Assembly: GCA_019247255.1 (NCBI GenBank)
Contig: JAFAPJ010000586.1
Location: 1-6,713, forward strand
DNA length: 6,713 nucleotides
Direction: 5' to 3'
Source of the DNA: Methylobacteriaceae bacterium
GTDB taxonomy: Bacteria > Pseudomonadota > Alphaproteobacteria > Rhizobiales > Beijerinckiaceae
The position numbers and the translations under genes are program-made. Below the pieces are notes generated by a model. That model ran no database searches, was not told the origin of the DNA, and worked only from the letters and a program-made list of their open reading frames with translations. Position 1 is the stretch's first letter, and every line of letters starts with the position of its first letter. Positions 1-6,308 of the stretch are shown in pieces.

Positions 1-44
1 CGGGCGAACGCGCCTCCGCCAATCTCGCTCATGATTGCGTGCAT
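1..44 (-). CDS. Possible 5' end of a divergent gene, cut by window edge
   Basis: On the minus strand an ATG at 44-42 opens a frame that stays open to the window edge (about 14 codons, MHAIMSEIGGGAFA), with a second ATG at 32-30. An AGGG lies 7 nt upstream of the first ATG (around 52-55 on the plus strand), a plausible ribosome binding site. If real, it would be divergent from the deacetylase with about 64 bp between the two starts. The fragment is too short to recognise a family, and the plus strand in this stretch is also open in one frame, so this is a weak call. Confidence 0.25.
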   Translation of the reverse strand, partial: MHAIMSEIGGGAFA

Positions 45-108
45 GCTGAGGCCCTGACTTGGGCACGACGGTAAGAGGACGTTGTTAAGTGGGCGCTAAG
101 AGCCGGAC

Positions 109-1164
109 ATGGGTTTGGCGAACAAGCATCGATTGATCGCGGGAGCCTTTGCGATCCTGGATGGCGTCCGTGCTGATCGTTGGCTCGGTCCGATCGCCCG
201 CGGCTGCGGCGTCGCGCTCATGTTCCACCACGTTCGGCCGGAGCGACCCGACGCCTTTCGTCCGAATGCGCTCCTCGAGGTCACCCCCGGCTACCTCGAT
301 CTTGTTCTGCAGATCCTGCGCCAGTCCGGGATCGGGGTCATCGCACTCGACGAGGTCCCGTCGCGGCTCGCCGCGGGAGGGCCGCCCTTCGCGGTCCTGA
401 CCTTCGACGACGGATTGCGGGACAATCTCGAGCACGCCCTTCCCATCCTCGAGCGGCACGGCGCGCCCTGGACGCTCTTCATCACGACCGACTACGCGAA
501 CGGCACCGGACGGCTGTGGTGGATCGAGCTCGAGGAGATCCTGCGCCGCGCGGACGCGCTGGAATTGCGGGGCGAGGACGGCAGGCTCCGCCGATGGCCT
601 GCCCGCGACGCGGCCGAGAAGAACGAGGCGTTCGGGGGCATCTACGCGGATCTCCGGGCCGGCCCCGAATCGCGGCTCCGGGACACGCTCGCGGCCTGGG
701 GCGATGAAGTCGGGCTCGACCGCGACGCGCTCGTGCGATCGCTCTGCATGGGCTGGGATGAGCTGCGCGCTCTCGCGGCCCGCCCGGGCGTGACGATCGG
801 CGCCCATACGCTCACCCATCCGATGCTGGCCAAGCACCCGGCGGAGGTCGCGCGCCGCGAGATGGCGGAAAGCCGCGCCATCCTCGAAGCGCGGCTCGGG
901 ACCTCCGTCCGGCACCTCGCCTATCCGGTCGGCGACCCGGGCTCGGCGGGGCCGCGCGAATTCGCGCTCGCGCGCGATCTCGGCTTCGTCACCGCCGTCA
1001 CGACGCGTCCGGGCCACCTCTTCCGCGAGCATCGGGCGCATCTGACCGCGCTCCCGCGCGTCTCGATCAACGGGCTTCACCAGAGCGAGGCGGCGCTCCG
1101 CGCGCTGCTCTCCGGCGTGCCGTTCCTGCTCTGGAATCGCGGACGGCGCCTTCGCGTCGCCTGA
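109..1164 (+). CDS. Polysaccharide deacetylase family protein (NodB-like, carbohydrate esterase 4 fold)
   Basis: A 351-residue protein predicted to remove N- or O-acetyl groups from a polysaccharide using a divalent metal. The start is fixed: an in-frame TAA sits at 97-99 and no other start lies between. Motif 1 is TFDDG (98-102); in this family the first Asp is the catalytic base and the second binds metal. Motif 2 is HTLTH (233-237), giving the two metal-binding histidines. AYPVG (271-275) is in the place of motif 3, as in many members that lack the classical RxPY form. MFHHV (38-42) is the usual first strand of the barrel. About 130 residues separate motifs 1 and 2, longer than in compact NodB proteins, and include RLWWIELEEIL (135-145), which I recall from similar rhizobial proteins of about 350 residues. 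No signal peptide or membrane segment is evident, so it may be cytoplasmic or act on a lipid-linked precursor. It ends 2 bp from the convergent antiporter gene. Substrate unknown. Confidence 0.9.
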   Translation: MGLANKHRLIAGAFAILDGVRADRWLGPIARGCGVALMFHHVRPERPDAFRPNALLEVTPGYLDLVLQILRQSGIGVIALDEVPSRLAAGGPPFAVLTFDDGLRDNLEHALPILERHGAPWTLFITTDYANGTGRLWWIELEEILRRADALELRGEDGRLRRWPARDAAEKNEAFGGIYADLRAGPESRLRDTLAAWGDEVGLDRDALVRSLCMGWDELRALAARPGVTIGAHTLTHPMLAKHPAEVARREMAESRAILEARLGTSVRHLAYPVGDPGSAGPREFALARDLGFVTAVTTRPGHLFREHRAHLTALPRVSINGLHQSEAALRALLSGVPFLLWNRGRRLRVA

Positions 1165-1166
1165 CC

Positions 1167-2978
1167 TTACGCGCGACGCTTCCCGACCGTCCGGCGCGCC
1201 CGGAAGGGACCGGGGCCCGGCTTGTCCTTCGCTGCGTCCTCGCCTCGCTCCTGCAGGGCGCGGCGGAACTCGTCGCGTCGCTCGTGAATCGACGCGATGA
1301 CCGGACCCATCGGAACGCCGAGATCCACGAGCACGGCCTCGGACAGCTGCAGGCTCGCCTCGATCGTCTCGGGGACGGCGTCGTTCACGCCGAGCCGGTA
1401 GAGGTCGCGCGCATGGCGGGCATCGCGGGCGCGCGCCACGATCGTGAGGTCCGGACGCACGAGGCGTGTCTCGGCGACGATCGCCTGGACTGCGGCCGGA
1501 CTGTCGAGCGTCACGACGAGCGCCCGGGCCGTGTCGAGCCCGCAGGCCGCGAGAAAGCCGGACGCGGTCGGATCGCCGACATAGACCGGCTTCCCGGCGC
1601 GCCGCTTCGCCGCGACGAGCGACGGATCGGCATCGATCGCGAGATACGGGATCGCGTGGCGCTCCAGCATCTCGGCGACGAGCTGGCCGACGCGGCCGAA
1701 GCCCGCCACGATCACGGCGCCCGAGGTCTCGGGCGGCGGCTCCGGCGCAACCGCGGCCGGGTCGGCCCGCGCGAGGCGGAGCCCGAGCCGGCGGCCGAGC
1801 CGCGCGAGGAGAGGCAGCGCCACCATCGTGACGGTCGTGACAAGGAGCAGCGCCTGGCCGATATCGCGCGGCACGAGCCCTCCCGCCATCGCGGCGCCGA
1901 GCAGGACGAAGGCGAATTCGCCGCCCGCGCCGAGGAGGAGCCCCATCTCGAGCCCGACGCGTCGCGGCAGCCCGAACAGGCGGGCAAGTCCCGCGATTAC
2001 GGCGGCCTTAAGGGCGACCACGGCAACGGCCCCGAGGAGGATCAGGACGGGCGCCGCCGCGATCGCCCCCAGATCGAGGCCCATTCCGACCGACAGGAAG
2101 AACACGCCCAGAAGCAGGCCCTTGAAGGGCTCGACCGTCGCCTCGATCGCCCGGCGGTATTCCGTCTCCGCGAGGAGCAGCCCCGCCAGGAACGCCCCGA
2201 GCGCCATCGAGAGCCCGGCCTTCGCGGCGAGGATCGCGGTCGCGAGCACGACGAGGAGACAGGCCGCGACGAAGAGCTCGGGGCTGCGCGTCTGAGCGAC
2301 GAGCTGGAACAGGGGCCGCAGCGCGACGCGGCCGAGTCCGATGATGATCACGATCGCGAAGGCGGCCTGCGAGATCGCGAACAGGAACTCGGCGGTGAGG
2401 CTCTCGCCCGGCTGCGCGGCCCCGAGCGCCAGGACGGTGAATAGGATCGGCGCGACCGCGAGGTCCTGAAACAGGAGGACGGAGAAGCTCGCGCGGCCCG
2501 TCGGTGTGTTGAGCCGGCGCTGCTCGGCGAGGATCGGGATCACGATCGCGGTGGACGAGAGTGCGAGCGCGATGCCCGCGATCGCAGCGACCGGGGGTGG
2601 GAGCCCGGCGGCGAGGGCGAGCGCGCCGATGAGAGCCGCCGACAGCAGCACCTGCGCGGTCCCGAGGCCGAACACGAGGCGGCGTAGCGTGCGCAGCCGC
2701 TCGAAGGAGAGCTCGATCCCGATCGCGAACAGGAGGAACACCACGCCGAATTCGGCGACAGAGCCGATCTCGTCCGCCTTGCCGAGGCTCAGCGCTTCGA
2801 GCCAGGGAAGCTCGCCGCGCCAGCGCCCGATCCCGTGCGGCCCGAGCAGCGCACCGGCTCCGATGAAGCCGAGGACCGGGCTCACCTTCAGCCGCGAGAA
2901 CAGCGGCACGACGATGCCGGCCGTGCCGAGGAACAGCATGGCCTCTTTGTAGGTGCCGACGTCGACCGGCCCGGCCAT
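1167..2978 (-). CDS. CPA2-family K+/H+ antiporter, KefB/KefC type, with TrkA-N domain
   Basis: A 603-residue inner-membrane cation:proton antiporter, most like glutathione-gated potassium efflux systems. Residues 12-400 are hydrophobic with roughly 12-13 membrane segments. Typical Kef signatures are FLLFAIGIEL (81-90), LALSSTAIVIPIL (138-150), FQDLAVAPI (170-178, the QD transport motif) and GAFLAGLLLAETEYR (261-275). A cytoplasmic TrkA-N/RCK domain starts near 420 with the Rossmann loop GFGRVGQ (426-432) and an acidic residue at the second strand end (AIDAD, 447-451). The loop that is HALESDIE in E. coli KefC reads RAIEATVE (276-283): two acidic residues kept, the Asp lost. The basic, Pro/Gly-rich tail (580-603) is not part of the domain. 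The ATG at 2978 was chosen because GGAGGG sits just upstream and the membrane domain begins at once; an ATG at 3101 would add 41 Arg-rich residues and overlap the moxR gene. No KefF/KefG-like quinone reductase is in the window. Confidence 0.92.
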   Translation of the reverse strand: MAGPVDVGTYKEAMLFLGTAGIVVPLFSRLKVSPVLGFIGAGALLGPHGIGRWRGELPWLEALSLGKADEIGSVAEFGVVFLLFAIGIELSFERLRTLRRLVFGLGTAQVLLSAALIGALALAAGLPPPVAAIAGIALALSSTAIVIPILAEQRRLNTPTGRASFSVLLFQDLAVAPILFTVLALGAAQPGESLTAEFLFAISQAAFAIVIIIGLGRVALRPLFQLVAQTRSPELFVAACLLVVLATAILAAKAGLSMALGAFLAGLLLAETEYRRAIEATVEPFKGLLLGVFFLSVGMGLDLGAIAAAPVLILLGAVAVVALKAAVIAGLARLFGLPRRVGLEMGLLLGAGGEFAFVLLGAAMAGGLVPRDIGQALLLVTTVTMVALPLLARLGRRLGLRLARADPAAVAPEPPPETSGAVIVAGFGRVGQLVAEMLERHAIPYLAIDADPSLVAAKRRAGKPVYVGDPTASGFLAACGLDTARALVVTLDSPAAVQAIVAETRLVRPDLTIVARARDARHARDLYRLGVNDAVPETIEASLQLSEAVLVDLGVPMGPVIASIHERRDEFRRALQERGEDAAKDKPGPGPFRARRTVGKRRA

Positions 2979-2981
2979 GAA

Positions 2982-2987
2982 CCCTCC
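2982..2987 (-). promoter_or_regulatory. Ribosome binding site deciding the antiporter start
   Basis: On the minus strand the sequence reads GGAGGG, three bases before the ATG at 2978-2976. It is the best Shine-Dalgarno match in the spacer and supports the 603-residue start over the upstream ATG at 3101. Confidence 0.75.
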
Positions 2988-3020
2988 AGCGCGCCGGGTT
3001 CGCCGCCGCAGCGTCCCGTG

Positions 3021-3050
3021 CTTGTTCGGCGCGAGCCGCCCCCCTACAAG
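3021..3050. promoter_or_regulatory. Candidate promoter or dyad in the antiporter/moxR divergent spacer
   Basis: On the plus strand TTGTTC (3022-3027) and TACAAG (3045-3050) are 17 bp apart, a fair -35/-10 pair for moxR. Because CTTGT (3021-3025) and ACAAG (3046-3050) are exact inverted halves 20 bp apart, the minus strand reads a similar pair (TTGTAG, 17 bp, AACAAG) facing the antiporter. This could be a pair of overlapping divergent promoters or an operator for a dimeric regulator. A second stem, GCCGCC (3035-3040) with GGCGGC (3050-3055), overlaps it. The matches are partial in a 101-bp GC-rich spacer, so chance is possible. Confidence 0.3.
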
Positions 3051-3079
3051 GCGGCATCTCCCGACAGCCGGAACCTCGC

Positions 3080-3925
<846 letters not shown>

Positions 3926-3935
3926 GGGCAGGGGG

Positions 3936-4928
3936 ATGGCAGGCGCGAGCGAGACCGTTCCACCGCGGGTGGCGGTCGTCGGCTGCGGCCGCTGGGGCCG
4001 CAACCATGTGCGCAACCATGCCGAGCTCGGCTCGCTCGCGGCGGTCGTGGATCACCATCCGGATCGCGCGCGCGAGCTCGGCGCGGCCCATGACGTGCCG
4101 GCGCTCAGCTTCGAGGCCGCGCTCGCCGACCCATCGGTCGAGGCCCTCGTCTTCGCGCTGCCGCCCTCGCAGAACCTGCCGCTCGGCCGGTGGGCGCTCG
4201 CGGCAGGCAAGCACCTCTTCGTCGAGAAGCCGCTCGCCTTGTCGGTCGTGGACGGGGCGGCGCTCTGCGAGGCGGCCGAGCGGCACGACCGTCGCCTCAT
4301 GGTCGGTCACATCCTCCAGTACCACCCGGCCTTCCTGGCGCTGCGCGACCTCGTCTGGGCTGGGCGGCTCGGGCGGCTTCTCTCCGTCGTGTCGACCCGG
4401 CTCGATCTCGGCCGCATCCGTCGGGAGGAGGACGCGATGTGGGCGCTGGCACCGCACGACTTGTCGATGATCCTGGCGCTCGTCGGGGCCGAACCCGCCA
4501 GCGTCGCGGCGAGCGGCGGCTTCCACACGCATCCCGCGATCGCGGACGCGACGCATCTCGAGCTCGGCTTCCCCGGCGGGTTGCGGGCCGAGATCCGCTC
4601 CTCCTGGCTCCACCCCATCAAGGAGCAGCGGCTCGTCGTCGTCGGAACGGACGCGATGGCGGTGTTCGACGATCGCGAGCCCTGGGAGCGCAAGCTCGTG
4701 CTCACCCCCTCCCGGCTCGCCGGTGCGGCCGAGGCGCCCGCCGCCGAGGGCGGCGAGCCTGAGCCGCTGCCGGTCGAGCCCGGCGAGCCGCTGAAGCGTG
4801 AATGCCGCCACTTCCTCGATTGCATCCGCACCGGCGCTCGGCCAATCACCGACGGACGGGAGGGCTTGGGGGTTCTCGCCGTGCTGGAGCGCGCGAGCGC
4901 GGCCCTGCGCGCGAGCCTGCCCCGCTGA
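3936..4928 (+). CDS. Gfo/Idh/MocA-family NAD(P)-dependent oxidoreductase, WlbA/WbpB-like
   Basis: A 330-residue soluble sugar (or sugar-nucleotide) dehydrogenase. The N-terminal Rossmann fold has VAVVGCGRWGRNHVRN (12-27). FVEKPLAL (95-102) carries the family's EKP motif with the probable catalytic Lys98, and APHDLSMIL (172-180) supplies the likely active-site His174. HILQYHP (125-131), STRLDLGRIR (153-162), SWLHPIKEQRLVVVGTDAM (223-241) and the HFLDCIRTGARPITDG stretch (292-307) resemble the subgroup containing WlbA/WbpB, which oxidise the 3'-hydroxyl of UDP-GlcNAcA for 2,3-diamino sugars in surface polysaccharides. The exact substrate is an inference; the usual partner acetyltransferase and aminotransferase genes are not present. 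The ATG at 3936 was chosen over one at 3846 inside moxR because the Rossmann strand starts right after it and GAGGG overlapping the moxR stop lies about 8 nt upstream. The 10-bp gap suggests translational coupling to moxR. Confidence 0.85.
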   Translation: MAGASETVPPRVAVVGCGRWGRNHVRNHAELGSLAAVVDHHPDRARELGAAHDVPALSFEAALADPSVEALVFALPPSQNLPLGRWALAAGKHLFVEKPLALSVVDGAALCEAAERHDRRLMVGHILQYHPAFLALRDLVWAGRLGRLLSVVSTRLDLGRIRREEDAMWALAPHDLSMILALVGAEPASVAASGGFHTHPAIADATHLELGFPGGLRAEIRSSWLHPIKEQRLVVVGTDAMAVFDDREPWERKLVLTPSRLAGAAEAPAAEGGEPEPLPVEPGEPLKRECRHFLDCIRTGARPITDGREGLGVLAVLERASAALRASLPR

Positions 4929-4952
4929 GACCAGCCCGACGGACCCGCGAAG

Positions 4953-4963
4953 GTTCGACGAAC
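4953..4963. promoter_or_regulatory. Short dyad upstream of the crp-like gene
   Basis: GTTCG-A-CGAAC is an exact 11-nt inverted repeat in the 51-bp spacer before the regulator gene, ending 16 nt before its ATG and just ahead of the AGGG ribosome site (4969-4972). It could be an operator or an mRNA structure. It does not resemble a CRP box (TGTGA-N6-TCACA), and such a short dyad may be chance. Confidence 0.2.
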
Positions 4964-4979
4964 AGGGCAGGGTAGGGGC

Positions 4980-5669
4980 ATGACGAGCCGGCTTTCGGCG
5001 ATTCCGTTGTTTCAGGACACCAGCCTCGACCTGGCGAAGTTCGAGATGCGCGTGCGCTTCCGCAACGTCGTGAAGGACGAGGTGATCGTCGACTTCGACG
5101 ACCCGTCGAGCGACGTCTACGTGCTCCTGACCGGGGAGGTCAGGGTGCTGATCCGGACGCGGCTCGGGAAGGAGGTGATCCTCGGCGATCTGCGGGCCGG
5201 CTCGCTCTTCGGCGAGCTCGCGGCGATCGACGGGATCAAGCGCTCGGCGAACGTCACCGCGCTCACGCGCGGCAGCATCTGCTCGATCAGCTCGGCGGTG
5301 TTCCGCGAGCTCATCTTCACCGAGCGGGTGGTGGCGGACCGGATCCTTCGGCTTCTCACCCGGCGCGTGCGCGAGCTGGACGCGCGGCTCATGGAGCATC
5401 TCGTCCTCGACCTGCGCCACCGGCTCTATGCCGAGCTGCTGCGCCTCTCGATCACGCGCAGCGGACACGAGGCGCAGCGGGTCGTGACGCCGCCGCCGTA
5501 TCACCACGTGCTCGCCGCCCGGATCGGTTGCCGGCGCGAGCAGGTGACGCGCGAGTTCACCACCCTGGAAAGCGAGGCGCTGATCGAGCGCACGCGCGGC
5601 GCGCTCATCCTGAAACGGCCCGATATCCTCCAGGCCCGCGTGACCGCGGCGCTCAGCGACGAGGCGTGA
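4980..5669 (+). CDS. Crp/Fnr-family transcriptional regulator
   Basis: A 229-residue DNA-binding regulator with an N-terminal cyclic-nucleotide-binding beta barrel (about 8-120), a long dimer helix (about 118-140) and a C-terminal winged helix-turn-helix (about 145-215). The ligand cassette GSLFGELAAIDGIKRSA (74-90) keeps the Gly-Glu and Arg-Ser pairs (78-79, 88-89) that contact cAMP in E. coli CRP. By my alignment the dimer-helix Thr-Ser pair is Leu-Asp (133-134), so cAMP is not a safe assignment. The recognition helix CRREQVTREF (184-193) keeps Arg186, Glu187 and Arg191, equivalent to CRP Arg180/Glu181/Arg185, which predicts TGTGA-like half-sites. There is no N-terminal cysteine cluster, so it is not an FNR-type iron-sulfur sensor. 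It has an AGGG site 7 nt before the ATG and probably shares the moxR-oxidoreductase transcript or has its own promoter. A hairpin repeat begins one base after the stop. Confidence 0.9.
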   Translation: MTSRLSAIPLFQDTSLDLAKFEMRVRFRNVVKDEVIVDFDDPSSDVYVLLTGEVRVLIRTRLGKEVILGDLRAGSLFGELAAIDGIKRSANVTALTRGSICSISSAVFRELIFTERVVADRILRLLTRRVRELDARLMEHLVLDLRHRLYAELLRLSITRSGHEAQRVVTPPPYHHVLAARIGCRREQVTREFTTLESEALIERTRGALILKRPDILQARVTAALSDEA

Positions 5670-5695
5670 GCCCGCTTGCGTCGGGATGAGCGGGC
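5670..5695. repeat. Degenerate hairpin repeat abutting the regulator stop codon
   Basis: The 19-nt segment 5675-5693 (CTTGCGTCGGGATGAGCGG) matches 6000-6018 at 18 of 19 positions, so this is a decayed copy of the hairpin repeat at 5993-6018. It can fold as GCCCGC (5670-5675) with GCGGGC (5690-5695) over a 14-nt loop. Its first base follows the TGA directly, so it would lie at the 3' end of the regulator mRNA. Confidence 0.6.
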
Positions 5696-5726
5696 GAGGT
5701 GGCGGGAGCGCGAACGCCCCACCCGT

Positions 5727-5745
5727 CGGCCGCGTGCCGCGGCCG
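5727..5745. terminator. Strong GC hairpin, candidate terminator or mRNA 3'-end structure
   Basis: CGGCCGCG-TGC-CGCGGCCG is an exact 8-bp stem with a 3-nt loop, all G/C pairs, 57 bp after the regulator stop and only a few bases before the first palindromic repeat. There is no T-run after it on either strand, so intrinsic termination is uncertain; it may instead protect the 3' end of the transcript. Confidence 0.4.
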
Positions 5746-5746
5746 C

Positions 5747-5771
5747 CACCCTCCCCTGAAGGGGAGGGATC
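5747..5771. repeat. REP-like palindromic repeat, copy 1
   Basis: The core CCCTCCCC-TGAA-GGGGAGGG (5749-5768) is an exact 8-bp stem with a TGAA loop. The 25-nt unit including two bases before the core and three after is identical to the reverse complement of 5871-5895. Short GC-rich palindromes of this kind are dispersed between genes in many alphaproteobacterial genomes. Confidence 0.75.
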
Positions 5772-5870
5772 GGAGCCTCTGGATCGCGGACGCGTGCGGA
5801 GCTGGCGCGCCGATGGCGTGAACCAGAGCAGCGGTGGTCGCGACCCGGCGTCTGACGGAGAGGCGCGCGG

Positions 5871-5895
5871 GATCCCTCCCCTTCAGGGGAGGGTG
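5871..5895. repeat. REP-like palindromic repeat, copy 2 (inverted)
   Basis: The core CCCTCCCC-TTCA-GGGGAGGG (5874-5893) is the reverse complement of copy 1, as the loop shows (TTCA against TGAA). Identity extends over 25 nt without a mismatch. The two copies face each other across 99 bp, so the 149-bp block could itself fold into a long stem or represent a small non-autonomous element. Confidence 0.75.
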
Positions 5896-5992
5896 GGCGC
5901 GCAGCGTCCGGGTGGGGATAAGACCCGCTGCCGCTCACCACGGCGCGAGCGGGGGCCCAGGGTTCGGGGCGCGCGCGTCGGGATGCGGCTGG

Positions 5993-6012
5993 ATCCCGGC
6001 TTGCGCCGGGAT
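5993..6012. repeat. REP-like hairpin of the ATCCCGGC/GCCGGGAT type
   Basis: ATCCCGGC-TTGC-GCCGGGAT is an exact 8-bp stem with a 4-nt loop, followed by GAGCGG. This belongs by sight to the widespread 'GGATCCCGGC...GCCGGGATGA' intergenic repeats of Alphaproteobacteria, whose false translation contains WIPACAGM. It lies 44 bp past the 3' end of the small acidic gene and could also act as its terminator. Confidence 0.7.
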
Positions 6013-6056
6013 GAGCGGCGGGGCGGTGGGTCCGCTCCGACGATCCCGTCGGCCTG

Positions 6057-6236
6057 CTACTTCGTGATCTTCACCGAGACGGGGTCGCTGCCCGGAAACG
6101 TCTCATCCACGGCGTTGTCGAGCTTCTCGTCCAGGTTTTCCGGCGAGTTCTCGGGCAGGTCCTTGTCCTTGGGCCCGGCCGTGGTGCCGAGCCCGGTCCT
6201 CGTCGCGTCGGGCGTCTTCAGGTCGGCTTCGCTCAT
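6057..6236 (-). CDS. Small acidic protein with DETFPGSDP motif, function unknown
   Basis: A complete 59-residue frame starting MSEADLKTPDATR and ending VSVKITK. Support for a real gene: a very good ribosome site, GAGGGG, six bases before the ATG (6243-6248 on the plus strand); clear G/C preference at third positions; and a conserved-looking C-terminus, VDETFPGSDPVSV (43-55). From memory, variants of (D/E)ETFPASDP recur in small uncharacterised proteobacterial proteins. It is rich in Asp, Glu, Pro and Lys (8 Asp, 5 Glu, 6 Lys), has a single Phe, and lacks Cys, Trp, His and Tyr, so it is probably intrinsically disordered and cytoplasmic. It lies 72 bp downstream of the DUF4142 gene on the same strand and may be co-transcribed; a TTGACC (6276-6271) could be a -35 box of its own, but no good -10 follows. 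Confidence 0.75.
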   Translation of the reverse strand: MSEADLKTPDATRTGLGTTAGPKDKDLPENSPENLDEKLDNAVDETFPGSDPVSVKITK

Positions 6237-6283
6237 CGCGTTCCCCTCGCAGGACGATGGTCCCGTGAGAGGTCAACGCGCGC

Positions 6284-6304
6284 CGACCGCTCTCGATCCG
6301 GTCG
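6284..6304 (-). terminator. Hairpin between the DUF4142 and small acidic genes
   Basis: CGACCG (6284-6289) and CGGTCG (6299-6304) form a 6-bp stem over a 9-nt loop, starting five bases after the DUF4142 stop codon. No T-run follows, so it may be a weak terminator, an mRNA stabiliser or chance. Confidence 0.25.
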
Positions 6305-6308
6305 CCGC

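Larger units (their letters stand above)
5670..6056. other. Hairpin-rich non-coding spacer between convergent genes
   Basis: These 387 bases between the ends of the regulator gene and the small acidic gene show no supportable coding frame. They hold at least five inverted-repeat structures: a degenerate repeat at 5670-5695, a GC hairpin at 5727-5745, two oppositely oriented copies of a palindromic repeat (5747-5771, 5871-5895) and a hairpin at 5993-6012. The 99 bp between the inverted pair hold one exact palindrome, GGTCGCGACC (5836-5845), and nothing else I can name. The stretch looks like a landing site for short dispersed repeats that also serves transcription termination from both sides. 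Confidence 0.75.

Noticed and set aside
85..1080. 331-codon open frame on the minus strand
   Set aside because: It is antisense to the deacetylase, which has all its catalytic motifs; the Arg/Glu/Pro-rich composition is typical of a GC-rich shadow frame.
1284..2444. 386-codon open frame on the plus strand
   Set aside because: It lies antisense to the antiporter, is almost entirely Arg, Glu, Asp, Gly and His, and shows no domain.
5747..5895. CRISPR array
   Set aside because: There are only two repeat copies, in opposite orientation, with a 99-bp gap and no cas gene.
5834..6067. 77-codon frame with WIPACAGM in its product
   Set aside because: This peptide is the well-known false translation of the GGATCCCGGC...GCCGGGATGA repeat, and the frame has no other support.
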